This document shows, piece by piece, positions 42,585 through 54,592 of a stretch of DNA of 64,000 bases. Position 1 is the stretch's first letter; each line of letters begins with the position of its first letter. The position numbers were made by a program, and so were the translations under genes. This DNA comes from Cephalotrichum gorgonifer. Lineage: Eukaryota; Ascomycota; Sordariomycetes; Microascales; Microascaceae. The DNA is taken from assembly GCA_900312665.1 (NCBI GenBank), contig ONZQ02000018.1, positions 1 through 64,000 of the forward strand. Direction: 5' to 3'. The notes below the pieces were generated by a model that saw only the letters and a list, made by a program, of their open reading frames with translations, searched no databases and was not told the DNA's origin.

Positions 42585-45380
42585 ATGGCCGACAGCGCGG
42601 GCTTTATCCCTGGCATAACCGCAGCGTGGAAGAGGGTTGTCGAAATATTCGACACACCTAGGGACCTTGCTGCGGAGATGAAGGCCATCGAGTCTCATAT
42701 CGTCGCAAAGAACGAGGGCTGCCTGATGGTTGGCTTCTTTAGCCCGCACCCAAACAATGCTCGGGTGGACGCGACGACCTACTGGGGCGGGTGCTGTAAG
42801 GCTCATCCCCTCTCGCCCGTCGACGACTATCTCAAGGGGTTCGTGAAGAGTGAACATGCATCTTTTGGTAAGTTTTATCACGATCCCTGGAAACCAGCGT
42901 TCCGTTTAATTTCATTTATCCTTTTCCGTTCTTTCTTCTCTCTCCCCTCTTTTTGCATCAACTGTTCAGCAGCGATGGCTGACACGCATGATAGACCTCT
43001 ACAAACGCAAGCAGTACACCAAGAATAAGCCAAGCAAGTACGACCTTCCCGATGAAGAGTCGGTATTTTTCCATGCCGAAACTTTCCCTCAGTACGAAAA
43101 TGAAAATGTCGGGACCGTCACGGTCGAGGGTTTCGGGATAGAGTGCTGGGGATACGAGGGTATGTCCAGCAAACTGCGGTACCAAAACGTCTCCGTTTTG
43201 AATAGGATGCTTCCGTCTGTCCCCGCAACAAAGCTCCTACGGAGGGTTGAAGAGCTGAGGCGGGGTGGAGAATGTTTCGGGCGGAACCCCGAGAAGGAGG
43301 AGGCCGACCTGGAGGAGTTTTTCGGGAAGCCGGGGTGAGTTTTCACACATAGCCTTTAGACGCCACACGATCGATGTTTCGAAACTTGAACATCTCTGCC
43401 ACCAATTTGGAAATGACTAACACCTACAGCGCCTCGTACACCCGCCAGAACAGCCACATGAGCCGCATGGACCTACAGGTCAACGACCTCGTGAGGTCTC
43501 TTAATCGCGACGACATCTTTGCCAATTTTCTCGACGGATCCTCCATCTGCACGAAGTGGCTGGGTGGTAAGGAACAAGGCGGAATCGGGCTACTGAACAT
43601 GCTCTGGCAGATGATCATCGCCAAGCAGCTCTCAATGTGCCTGACGATATACAACCAAACAGCCACCGACTTCACGCAAAGGACTCTCTCCTCACTCATA
43701 GTGCAGGACCTGTGGTTCCAGAACGTCGAGATCAAGCTTACCAATATGAAGATCGGGCCTGCGAGTTTAGGGGCTCCCGCGACAGATGAGGAGGCTGTGA
43801 AGGCCGCCAGGTTTGAGGAAGACGGCGACGCCGCCGTCCGGGACGGCGAGTACGAGAAGGCTGCCGATCTCTACACCGCCGCTGTGAACATTGACCCCAG
43901 AAAAATGGGATACCGATGTAAAAGAGCCGCGACGCTGCTGACGCTAAAACGCTGGGAAGACGCTGAGGAGGATGCATACATCTGCACGCAGGTCGACCCC
44001 GAGGATGCCGATGGGTGGTCGCAGTTAGGGATGGCGCGGCTGGGTGTTGGGCTCTCTAAGCGCGCCAGGGAGGCGTTCCAGCGCTCTATAGCTGTGTCGG
44101 GCGATGCCGCCACAGCAGCAATGAGGAAGGACCTGAAGGATGCCGAGGAGAAGATCGCCGCGGATATGCGGGCCATTGAAATGGAGCCCGATAGTAGGAA
44201 GAAGCTCGAGCTGGAGAAGGCGTACCGAGACCAAGACTGGGACCTTGGGACGAAGACCATCGAGATCCATTCACTGGCGCACAAGAGGCAGGTTGAGGGC
44301 CTCATCTTGTTTGCCGAGAGGATGCGGTGGCCCTATTTAAACGAGATGCGTAATTTCGCCAAGACTGCATACAGCAACTTCCAAGCGGGGAAGGAGTTGC
44401 AGCCACAGCTGTATGACTGGATGTATGGACTAACGCTCCCTGGGATGTGGATGTCGTTCAAGATCATGAGCGCGCTGATTTTATGCACACCGTCAATCGC
44501 AGACCGGTGCTCCGTCGCGCCCACTTTTGACTGCGGGCTCGTGACGCCGCATGGGTCCTACTGGAGGGCGCGCACGGTACTCGGTCGCGTGCTCGGGTGC
44601 CTGCCTGGGGTCATCTCTCTATGCGGCTGGGTCGGACCGTGCCCAGCCGTAGATTTTGACTCCACGCAGCCGCAAGAGGGGGAAGACGCTGCGCCGCGGC
44701 ACATCCGGATTGAGGCACAGGTTGTTGCACCCAGGAAGAACGTTCCAAATAAGGAACAGCGCTTCGTGGAGGACTTCCGCCCGAACGAGGCGACGCAGAG
44801 GAGGGATAACGAAGACATACCAACGTATCTGGCGGACATGGGGGACCACAACCGATGGTTCACGCCCAAACCACCGGCGCACGAGCCGTCGACCGTCACG
44901 CTGAAGAGGATACAGCTGAAGGCGCTGCGGCCAGATGGTGATATCATCACGGGCCATATCTCCCTGCCGGTAAATGAGGCGGTAATCAACAAGCAGGACC
45001 ACCATGTACATCTTGTCTTCGCGTTGGAAAGTAACGAGGCGACAGTAACGTACACGCTGCACACGAACCCCTTGTTTGTGACGCTGCCCGCGTGTCGTGA
45101 GGGGCCACACGAGGTGCATATGCGTGAGGAGACGATTTTCCGCTCGGACCGTGTAAGGACGGTGGACCAGCTCAAGGGGTATACGCCAAAAGACGACGAC
45201 GGGGGGGTTATGATTATTAATGCTACAGGGACCGGTGCGGAGGTACTGGCGAGGGCGTGGTGCTCGGAGAGAGGGAAACACGCGGTCGTGCGTCGCCAGG
45301 GCGGGCCGTGCTATACGTGTGCCGTTAGGGCTGCTTCTGGGATTGGGCTTGGTGTTGGCGTCGTGATCTGGGTGTCTTGA
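42585..45380 (+). CDS. Large TPR-containing protein of unknown function
   Basis: 857 residues in three phase-consistent exons (42585-42867, 42995-43334, 43430-45380). No signal peptide or membrane anchor stands out. A tetratricopeptide region lies at about 325-430 (ARFEEDGDAAVRDGEYEKAADLYTAAV, then KRAATLLTLKRWEDAEEDAYICTQVDP and GWSQLGMARLGVGLSKRAREAF), followed by a charged helix. The N-terminal 300 residues and the C-terminal 350 residues are not recognised; the C-terminal part is beta-like (ITGHISLPVNEAVI, VHLVFALESNEATVTYTL). TPRs usually bind partner proteins, so a scaffold or chaperone adaptor is a fair guess. Another family hit in the N-terminus cannot be excluded. Confidence 0.75.
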
Positions 45381-45785
45381 AGTTGGGGAGAAGGGGGGGC
45401 CGGTTGTTTTCGTTATTTTAGTATGGGAGGATATCATAGCACCGTTACGTCTATGCTCAGCTACGGCTTGAAGGTGGAACCAATGCAGTTTCATGTTTAT
45501 CTGAACTGTATAATAAATGACGCGATAAATTATCCGAGGCCATTGGATCTCACAAATCAACGTCACAAATCAACGTCTACTTATTACTCGGGAACGTTAA
45601 ATTCTTAGAGAGGCTTAGACGGGGAGCAGATCTGATCTTTCCTCGTTCAATGTTGCTGCCTCCCTACGAAGTTGCGACATGTAAAATCCATCCGTGGAAC
45701 TTTAAACAAGACGGCATTGGAATCTCCTCTATCGGGGTGACCTCCTAACTGCTGCTAGCATGGAGATACCGGCAATCCAGACAGT
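45381..45785. other. Intergenic between convergent genes
   Basis: 0.4 kb. No gene seen. A direct duplication ATCACAAATCAACGTCACAAATCAACGTC occurs near 45550. Confidence 0.45.
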
Positions 45786-47658
45786 TTAGTAGCTGAACAT
45801 AACGCCGTTGCCGGCACCGCCATTCCTGTTCCTCCAGACATAGTAGAAATGCATAGATATGCATCCTGCCGCAACGAAGAACAGCAACCCTGCATTCGTC
45901 CAGTGGCCCGTCGGATAGCCCTTCGCCGCCTCGTTTGCCTTGTAGATCCATACCCCGACGATCTGACCTGGTGCTCCCATGGAGATGTTGAGGGCGATAG
46001 CCAACCCGATGGCGGCCGTGCTGTGAAGGTTGGACGATAGCCACCCCAGTAGCGGGGGAATACAAGCGAAGGCGCCAGAGGCCGCGACGATAAGGCACCC
46101 ATATCGTTGCTAGCCAAGGGGGTTAGCCTGGTGTAAGAAGCACTGGGAAAGAGAAAAATAGTAGGAGTTGGACGTACTGAGTAGGCGTCGACGGGAAGAA
46201 GTGCCGAGGCAAGGAAGCCGATAGCTCCAATGGTGGAGAAAACTGCCGAGTGGATGGCACGACTGGGATGGAAAATATTTTAGCAAGCGACATAGGAGAG
46301 GCGATCTGTAGGATTGTATTCTACGCACGCATTGAAATGGTCGCCCGACAACGCGACGAGAAGCGTGACGACATACGCAGCAGCATACGGGGGCACCGTC
46401 ATGAGTTGCGCCGTGAGATTCTCGAACTGGGAGATAGTCAGGACGGAGTTCTATCGAGAGATATAAGGGTTTAATGATAGGTCAAACTTACTCCTAGTCC
46501 GGCTGTGATGGAAGGAGTAAATAGTGACAAACTCGAGAATGGTGTGGAAATACCAAAGTAAATCTGTGCAAAGATGTTAGCTGGGGGCTCACGATCAACC
46601 CGTAAACATAAATAGAAGACATGTAACAACATACGATATAGTGCGCCCACAGCCGCCACTCCAGAAGTGTGTCCTTAGCCTCTGCCCAGGTGAGTGCCTT
46701 GCTATCTCCATGGGATCCCTGATCCGCAAGACGTCGAGCTGCCAGCGCCTTCTCCTCGGGAGAGAGCCAAGAGGCCGTCTCAGGGTAATCAGGAAGGTAG
46801 AAGTAGACAAAGACCGACGAAATGACGGACGGGATGCCCTCGAGGATGAACAGCCACCTCCAGCCGGATAGCCCTGCCGCTCTGTTCATATGTCCCACAC
46901 CAAAGGCGATCGCGCCGCCGAACGCCCCCGCGAGAGTCGCAGAGGCTAGGATAGTGGCTACGCGAATGGACCTTTCCTCAGTCCGATACCAGAAGGTCAG
47001 GTAGTAGACCAGGCCCGGGAACAGGCCTAGTGCGGGAGTGGACCTCAGTCAGCTCGGAATTCAGGGGAAAATAAGCCAATGGTATGGCGTCAATGCCACT
47101 CACCGGCCTCAAATACGCCAAGTAGGAACCTCACAGCGGTCACCGTCGCGGCATTATTCGAGCCACCGAGCCCGACTGTAATAGCGCCCCAAGAGAACAT
47201 CAGGAAAGCGATCCAACGGCTCGGGCGCAACTTCTTGAGGAAGTAATTCGACGGCACCTCGAACAAGGCGTAGGCGATAAGGAAGACCATAAGCGCGATC
47301 GTGTACTGGTACGCCGTCATCTTCGTCTCCGTGAGGAGGTCATTCTTGGTTGACGCGTTCAGCACCTTCGCGTTGCCAATGTTGGACCTGTCTAGGTAGC
47401 AGAGGAGATAGATGGCCGCCGATAGCGGCACGATCCTCAAGTCTTGCTTCCGGACGAGGGCCTTAGACAGAGCCGGGTCGAAACCCAATTGGTCGTCAGT
47501 GGCGTAAGCATCATCGGATGCCTGCTGTTCGACATTGTTAGACACCATAGGGTGAGATCAAACAGGATCTTTGAGTCGCTAATTACCTGCTTTCCGCCTT
47601 CAAGGTCTCCGTTAACATCACCCATGTCGTTGCTGACCGCCTCTTTTTCGACCACCAT
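45786..47658 (-). CDS. MFS permease, anion:cation symporter (Dal5/Tna1-like) family
   Basis: Transporter of 495 residues in seven exons on the minus strand: 47658-47587, 47524-47104, 47026-46635, 46563-46492, 46450-46329, 46262-46178 and 46109-45786. The first helix has the family block CYLDRSNIGNAKVLNA. ALFEVPSNYFLKKLRPSRW, FLLGVFEAGLFPGLVYYLTFWY, GWRWLFILEGIPSV and HYIIYFGISTPFSSLSLFTPSI follow in the expected order. The C-terminal half has SMGAPGQIVGVWIYK, like the nicotinate/vitamin-type permeases. It has many more introns than the other permease in this window, so the two are old paralogues, not a recent duplication. Substrate unknown; organic anion uptake is likely. Confidence 0.88.
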
Positions 47659-50295
47659 GTTTGCAGATCAACGGGGAGGCAGGAGGAAGAGGGGGTGGGG
47701 TGAACTCAAAGGCCTCTCAATGCGGGAGACTACTGACTCAGGTGATATGTCGCAGTTGTGAAAACTCCACGTTTTCGGCTCCGTACCCCAGAGTCGATAT
47801 TTTTCCCCTGCGGGGGGATGGATCCTGCGTGGCTGGCACCTAAGACGACCCGCAAGAGTATAACAGTAAGCCGACGATCGGCCATACAAACAAAAGCCGA
47901 AGCTGGATGCCATGTATGCGGGAGCTGGTACCACAGGCGCTAGTCGGTATCCCAGCCAATAAAGGATCCATTCGGCTGCGGTTAGGGGCGGGGGACTTTT
48001 GAGAGACAACCTCTTGTGCCCCACACCCAATCTCCCGACTTGGTGAATGCAAGTGGCGATCAATACAAGTATGCACGCCTCTCATCGTCCCTACTCGAAC
48101 TCTAAGCGTAATTCATGGGCGGCATCTCCCATCTAATAGAGAAGGGGGAGGGGGGGCATATGTAGCTGGGTACCACCGTGATGGTGTCTGGCGGCAGACA
48201 AAGCCAAGTCTGGCGGCTCTCTCATTCCCATTCCTATCCTCCCAAGACAAGTGTCCTCCCACCTTCTCGTGTCACCCTCCGCCCCACATTCAACACATTA
48301 CCCCTGTTATGTTTCCGTGATTACAGAGCACTATTGGCTACTACCCATTCCATGGTGATCCCTTTTAGCGAGGCATAGGATTCATGGAAATTGAAAGAGC
48401 TCCATATCTACACCCTATTCTACATCATCCTCCATCTATCAGGCTGAACCCAGGGCGCCGTAATCCCCAGCCACTCAGGATTACTCGATGCAGAGCCCTG
48501 CTCTAAATAGGAGTGTATACGTTTTGATGATCTGAAGTTTAGCTCTAATCGAGGTCAAAAATCATCTATCTGGAGCTAGCAAGTGACGAATCGGGGACGA
48601 AACTGCCGATTGTCTAAACAATATAGGTCATGACGCTGACGATGGTATACCGCGCCTTGGACTTCAGAAAGGACTTGAGATATGTGCCCCCCTTCGTTTC
48701 ACGGTGGTCCTCACCGAGGGTAAGATCGATGAGTACAAGTTTCTTTCAGCCGTGTTCGCTGGTATGGTCGAGGTTGTTAAGGGTATTCGGGACTTTCTCT
48801 GACAGCCTCTTCGGGGAAAGCCGCCAAGGACGCCTAGAACTCCAAATCAGCTGTAATATTCCCAAGTGGGCTAGGAGGCATGGTGGTGATAGGGGCACGA
48901 CTATAGCATAGAGAGTAGAAATGAGGGCTACGCCAACGAACCAGCACTAGAAAGAGAATATGGCACGGTATGCTCCGGGGTTCGAAGCCTACCTGGTATA
49001 ATTGATGGCATAAAGGCTACCAAAGGTCTGATTCCTACCCGGACGGAGCATGTACAGAGTCGTCTGAATGCGAGAAGAGTGATCTGTGCTTACACATGGG
49101 TCAGAGGCTTGGCTGAAAATGTAAAAAGGTAGGCGTATACCTCTCCGATATAACCGGCCATTATGGCCCTGATCTTTCAACTGTGAATCCATTTAGGAAC
49201 TCACCAACAAAGAAGAGGGAAGAGGAGACTGGTTGTCACGATGAATTCATGGCAACAGCAATGGAGGATATAACCAAGGGGCCTCCAAGAACCGGCCGCC
49301 GGCCAGCTCTACCTGCAAGTTCAAGAGATAATGAAAATTCAAACATAGCACTAATCGTCTTGTTTACAGCGACATTAATCGGGGGGGGGAGGCAATGGGG
49401 CCACTCGTGTAACTTAGGGGGCGGCCGGAGCAGCACTTACGGCAGACTGCTGTTCTTTCTGGACATCAAGGCACGTGTTATATGAACTGAGATGGATTCC
49501 GCATTCTGTATAGCAGCGCCGAGTACGAGTTCCGAGGGGAGTCCGCACTCTGCAACAAGACCTTGCAGCCCTATGGGCAGATCATATGAATATGAAGCCT
49601 GCTAGTAGCGAAAAGAGGCGGTTAGTTGAGTGCTAATTCACTTCTAGCGGGGCGATTCCTTATCGATTGATATTCCCAATTGGTATCTAGAGTGACCGGT
49701 GGTGGCCAGGGAACGCTGCTATCATGAGGGACGGACCAGGGAGTTAAGAAGAGCGACGCATCATGTATATTTTGAGGCATATAAGAAATAGCTAGCCTAA
49801 TTTCTCGCAATGGATCGAGATGGAGACCTACCATGGATATCACCCATATAGGTGATAAAGTTGTAGCTTTCAAGGGGGCTGACGTCTATTCTCGACGCAA
49901 AACAAGTTGGAATCGGGATCTAGTCTCCTGGCAACGAGAAAGCGCAGATTGCTCGGAACACTCCTTACAATCGAGCAGCACCTGAGGTCCTAAGAGAAGC
50001 TGCAGCTTGCCGTAGCAAGCATTGTTCACCGGGGTTTTCTATCGATTTAGAACAAATTGGGAATATCTTTAGAACATCGTAAAATGCTCAGATCGGACAG
50101 GCCCCTTCAAGCCACACCCGGACTGCAAGTAAATCCATTCATCGCCGTTAATCGACCCATTTAACACCCCACGCCTTCTTTATCAAAGTATCTCCTGACA
50201 TTCTTTTTAATCCATCCATGACCGTGTAACTCTAATCGTAGTAGCAATTTGCACTTGAGATAAAAGAACGCCCCTTACTAATACCTTCCCCCCCC
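47659..50295. other. Long intergenic interval
   Basis: 2.6 kb. Short frames at 48630-48911 and on the minus strand at 48989-49192 look eroded: one minus frame about 49000-48880 contains ASNPGAYRAIFSF, a stop, then CWFVGVALISTLYAIVV, possibly the decayed end of a membrane protein. Nothing complete can be supported. Confidence 0.4.
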
Positions 50296-51465
50296 CTACG
50301 CGAAGATGTGGATTGGGTGGTTGATCAGGTAGAACCCAGGGTCGTTGAACCGAAGGCCCTTATCGAGGTTGCTGATAGAATCCAGCTCTTCCTTGGTCAT
50401 GCTGAACCCAAAGATGTCAAGGTTCTGCTTCAACCGGTCCTTATTATTCGACTTTGGAATAACAGCAACATCCCTATCATGTCTTCATTAGCAGAGCGTC
50501 CCAGGACATGCTTCTCCCGCTCCATGCTTACCTTTGCGTGGCCCAGCGTAGGAGGACTTGCGAGGATGTGACATTGTATTTCTTCGCCAACCCATTGATG
50601 GTCTCGTGCTCGAAAAGCGTGGGGACGCCCTGTGTTCGCTTCGAGAAGTCTGGCGGAAGCTCAAGGAATGACTGCGGGCCGAAAGACGAATACGCCGTAA
50701 CGACAATGTTATTGCTCTTCGCTACATCCACCAACCCCGGCTGCACAAGATAGGGGTGGTGTTCGATCTGTAGCGAGGACACGGGATGGCGGGCATAGCT
50801 CGTCAGATCGGTGAGCAGCTGGGGCTGGAAGTTGCTGACCCCGATGCTCTTGGCGACACCCTCGTCGACGAGCTGCTCGAGGCACTCCCACGTCTCACGG
50901 ATGGGGACCTTATCCTCTTGTACGGTTCCCTGGTCATCCATCCACCAGGCCTATTGGTATCGTGTTAGAGTCAGCTATCGCGTCGGGCAACCGCGGCATT
51001 CAGGGTACCAAGAGCAAACTTACAGGGTACTGGCGAACAGCTGGGTCAATATACTTGAGAGCGCAGGGGAAATGGATCAGGAAGAGGTCGATATAGCCCA
51101 GCCCCCAGGTCTCGTTCTGTGCCTTAGCCATCTTAACCGCATGCTCCTTGCGGTGATAGTTATTCCACAGCTTCGTGGTGATGAAGATCTCCTCCCTCTT
51201 CACGAGCCCCTCGCTGATCGCCCGTCGGATACCCTCCCCTGCCTCCTTCTCATTCTGGTAGTCGTACGCCCCGTCGAAGAGTCGGTAACCGGTCTTGATA
51301 GCCTGTTTCATCGTGTTAGAGTTTTCGCAGTTTTCGCGGTCCTGTGCTATGATGTCATACATTGTAGACGGTCTCGGCGGCGGTCTCCTTGGGGACCTTC
51401 CAGAGGCCGAACCCAACGAGGGGCATCTCCTCGCCCGAGGCAAGCTTGACAGTCGGAGTAGTCAT
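50296..51465 (-). CDS. xyl1: NAD(P)H-dependent D-xylose / L-arabinose reductase (aldo-keto reductase)
   Basis: 326 residues in four exons on the minus strand: 51465-51361, 51302-51024, 50950-50532 and 50473-50296. It reduces pentoses to polyols (D-xylose to xylitol, L-arabinose to L-arabinitol) as the first step of fungal pentose catabolism. The start [20 protein letters not shown] is typical. The tetrad is visible: Asp45 and Tyr50 in [13 protein letters not shown], Lys in TTKLWNN and His in DLFLIHFP. The coenzyme block [15 protein letters not shown] with its Lys/Asn/Arg fits NADPH or dual use. Length and the ending INHPIHIFA agree with xylose reductases. Whether xylose or arabinose is preferred cannot be told. 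It is divergent from the regulator at 52401 and lies near an L-arabinitol dehydrogenase and a transketolase. Confidence 0.9.
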
Positions 51466-52400
51466 TATGTTTTATGTTGGCAGTTACGGTATTTTAGCAG
51501 CTTCTAGTGCAAGGGGGGAGGGATGGTCTGGGAGCAGCAGTATCCTATAATATACTACTTCTAATAAAGAAAATTTGGGACCTTGGCTCCTCGTGGGCGC
51601 TAGGTCAGTAGTCCTTCTCTCCATGTCTCCGCCACAATTGCGATCGGAGCAATGACAAGCTTCCATCTCCGTGGTTACGCATGCCTTTTTAGCACTTCGG
51701 GGCGATGCCTCTTGCCGAGTGGCTAAAACTTCCTAATCCGTATGACTACCCCACCTCTCTCCCTTTCCCCTCTCCGCTCCTCTCTCCGCTTCTCTCCACA
51801 CTCCGCGTCCTACATCGGATCATAGCGTAGCTAAACGCAAACAGCCCCTCTCAGCTGACCATCCACGGCTCTTTCGGCCAATTATTCGCGGGTGTACGTA
51901 AACCCAAGCTAGCAAAGTCACGAGAAACTTACATCGGGCATTCGATATTTTGGCGTGTTTTTGCTTCGTTTCTCGGAGAGACTTACTCTGGCTTCCACGC
52001 TATTATGTATCTAACCGGTATAGAATGTCGATGGGCGGGTCATTCGAAGCTCAACCACCATTCACGTCATTCCAATAGTCACCGCCACACACAAGGATCT
52101 ACTACGGCTGAACATGGGATACTAAAGTTTTTTAGGGGTTTGGTATTATTGGCATTACGATTGTAAAATGCTCCCCACAAGTTCCCCTCGCCAAGTCATA
52201 CCCACATTTCTTCCCACTCCCCATCGCCCGATCTCTCGGCACGCAATCGCCTATCTCGCCCCGTTCGGATCCTTTAACCACTACCAAGGTTTCCCCGTTA
52301 TATCCCTTCCCATATCAGTAATCCCAACCGCGGAGTAATACCCCCACCCCCAAAATACCAAACTCAACCCCCGTAAATGGTTATCTCCTGATCCACAGGG
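51466..52400. promoter_or_regulatory. Divergent promoter region, pentose reductase / Zn2Cys6 regulator
   Basis: 0.93 kb between outward-facing starts with no coding. A pyrimidine-rich block (CTCTCTCCCTTTCCCCTCTCC) lies about 51755-51795. It probably serves both genes. No specific binding site is claimed. Confidence 0.5.
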
Positions 52401-54446
52401 ATGGGATCCCAGCCGCCTCGGAGGGTCCGCACTGGTTGTCTCAAGTGTCGTGTCCGTCGTCGAAAATGTGTGTGCAACCTCACCGTTTAGACGGCAGCGG
52501 AGTATCTGGCGAATTGCCTTGTTCTCGATTACTGACGATCTTATTCCGTTCGCGTAGGCGACGAGGGAAAGCCCAGATGCCAGCGGTGTGTGTCCGGCGG
52601 ATTTGAGTGCCAATACGGCACTCGCCTGTCGTTCCTGGACAAAAATGCAATCACCCCCTCGCAGGGCGGGCAACAGTCGCCTGCCCCAGCTCCCAGTTAC
52701 CGAAAGGTCCAGGTGAGCTTCTCTTTGAGCAGTCCACTAATAGAAGGCATGGTACTAGCATTGATCTAACCCGTGATAATGGATAGTTTGTCTCAGATGC
52801 CCTCCCCCAGCGTCAAGATCCCACGACCGCACGACGAAGTTCGGCGTCACCGCCGGATACTTTCGGGCAACAGTCGCCTCGACTCGAGCCAGAGAGGCTC
52901 CTGACCTCGCGGTTGTCGAATGCTCACACGACAGAGGTGCCGTTCGTCGCGTCTCCTCCTCCACTAGACCACGACACCCAGGCAGACTCGCCCGAAGGAT
53001 TTACCCCCACGGTTGGATACGAAATCGCCCTCGATGCCCTCCTGTCCCTCGGAGCAGACAAGAGCGGACCTGCCATAACCCAAACGTACGCGCCCCAACC
53101 GCCCTTTAGCCCACCCGAGAGATCACTGCCGTCAGTCGACCATGTCGGCGCCAATGGAATCTCCAATAGTCACGTCAACAGGAGTACCGAACCCACTACC
53201 GAAAGCCTAGAAATATCAAATGCCCCCGGGTTCTCTGACCACCAAATACTGGGACTCCTTCGATACTATAGATACGAGGTCGCCCCTTGGGTACGTTCTA
53301 CCCCTTCCCCTTTGCTTCGTCCGCTCCCAGAATATAGGGAGGCACTAATCCGTCACAGCTGGACATTTGCGACCTTGGCCAGTCATTTGGAATATTGGTC
53401 CCTTGCCTCGCGTCCGTCTCGAAGCCAGTTCTCTACTCCGTCCTTAATCTCACCGCTTCTCTGACCGGACAGGCCATTGAGTGTGAGCGCCAGGGCGACG
53501 TGCAAGACCATCCCGCGGTAGATTCTGACAGTTTTGTTTCACAACTCCTCGAAGAGGACATTTCGACGAGACTTATATGTCGTGTGCTTGCCGGGTCGAA
53601 GCAGATACTAAGCAATGAACTTGGCGCGTCGTCGTACGAGCTTTTAGACGAAATTCTAGAGCTCTTCAGCTCCCCACCTATGCCCTTCCCCAACCATCCC
53701 ACAAACATGACCCTCTACTATCTTATTCTTCGACTAGGTGCGTCCTCCCACTCCGCTAACCCTGTAGAAATCTGACTAACATGATTCCTACCGAAGACCT
53801 CAGCTCTTCTCTCGTCAGCGGCCAACCCCCTAGGGTCCCATTATACACCCCCCACGACTTCCCCTTCGGCCAAAGATCCCCCCTAGCCTCCAAAGTCTTC
53901 ACCTCCACGTCGGAGATCCTAGTTCTCCTCGCCCAGACTATGACCCTCATCTTTGGCGCCCATGACACAACCCATGGCGAAACCCGCGTAGAGAAGTGGA
54001 CCTCCCTTCTAGAAGGCCTAGGCACCTGGTTCACGAACCGCTGCCAAGAATTCACACCAATGGTCGAAGTGGATGGAAAGCAAGATGCATTCCCCACCCT
54101 CCTCTTCACAAACGGCGCCGGCCTACTCGCAAATCAGATTTACCACACCGCCATGCTGCTCATGCTGCAGAATCGACCCCGGACGATTAAGCTCCCCGGC
54201 GTACGGATGTCGTCTGCAATGTCCTCGCTATGGCACGCCCGGCGCGTGTGCGGGATCGCGCTTGCGAATGATTCCCGTGAATGCTGGGACCCGAGTCTCG
54301 TGGCTTCCTTCGTCGTGGCTTCGCGGGGGATGACGCATTCGGCCCAGCACCTCCTGCTATTAAACAAGCTACGCGAGATCGGCCGGCTTACGGGATGGAA
54401 GGTGGACCATTACCGCGCTGTTTTGATGGAGGAGTGGGGCGTGTGA
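52401..54446 (+). CDS. Zn2Cys6 transcription factor, fungal_trans_2 (ARCA/ARG82-like) type
   Basis: 584 residues in five exons: 52401-52467, 52558-52712, 52787-53290, 53359-53737 and 53797-54446. The zinc cluster starts RTGCLKCRVRRRKC and has Cys at 13, 16, 23, 30, 33 and 40 with regular spacing; the third Cys codon is split by the first intron. A Pro/Ser-rich linker (about 60-215) precedes the regulatory domain, which begins LLRYYRYEVAPW. It contains the Cys/His-rich end SLWHARRVCGIAL and MTHSAQHLLLLNKL. It stands divergent from the pentose reductase and convergent with a paralogue that has the same domain and a shared intron position. It is a candidate local regulator of the pentose/polyol genes. 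Confidence 0.87.
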
Positions 54447-54592
54447 CGATATTCCACGTGTACTTGTTCATAGTATGTATTGATACCCAGATTTTAAAGC
54501 AGAACGACGTCCCTTGCTCCCGTAGTCATAGTCTTATCATCAACCTGCCCGACGCTCCCTGATACTCCCCGTGATACACCACCATGGCCTAC

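Noticed and set aside
44558..45566. Overlapping minus-strand frames
   Set aside because: Shadows of the TPR-protein gene; no motifs.
48965..49040. GGTTCGAAGCC resembling a tRNA T-loop
   Set aside because: No acceptor stem, anticodon arm or D-loop of the right spacing can be formed around it.
48880..49192. Possible decayed membrane protein on the minus strand
   Set aside because: Only a short hydrophobic stretch after a stop is visible, too little to assign a family.
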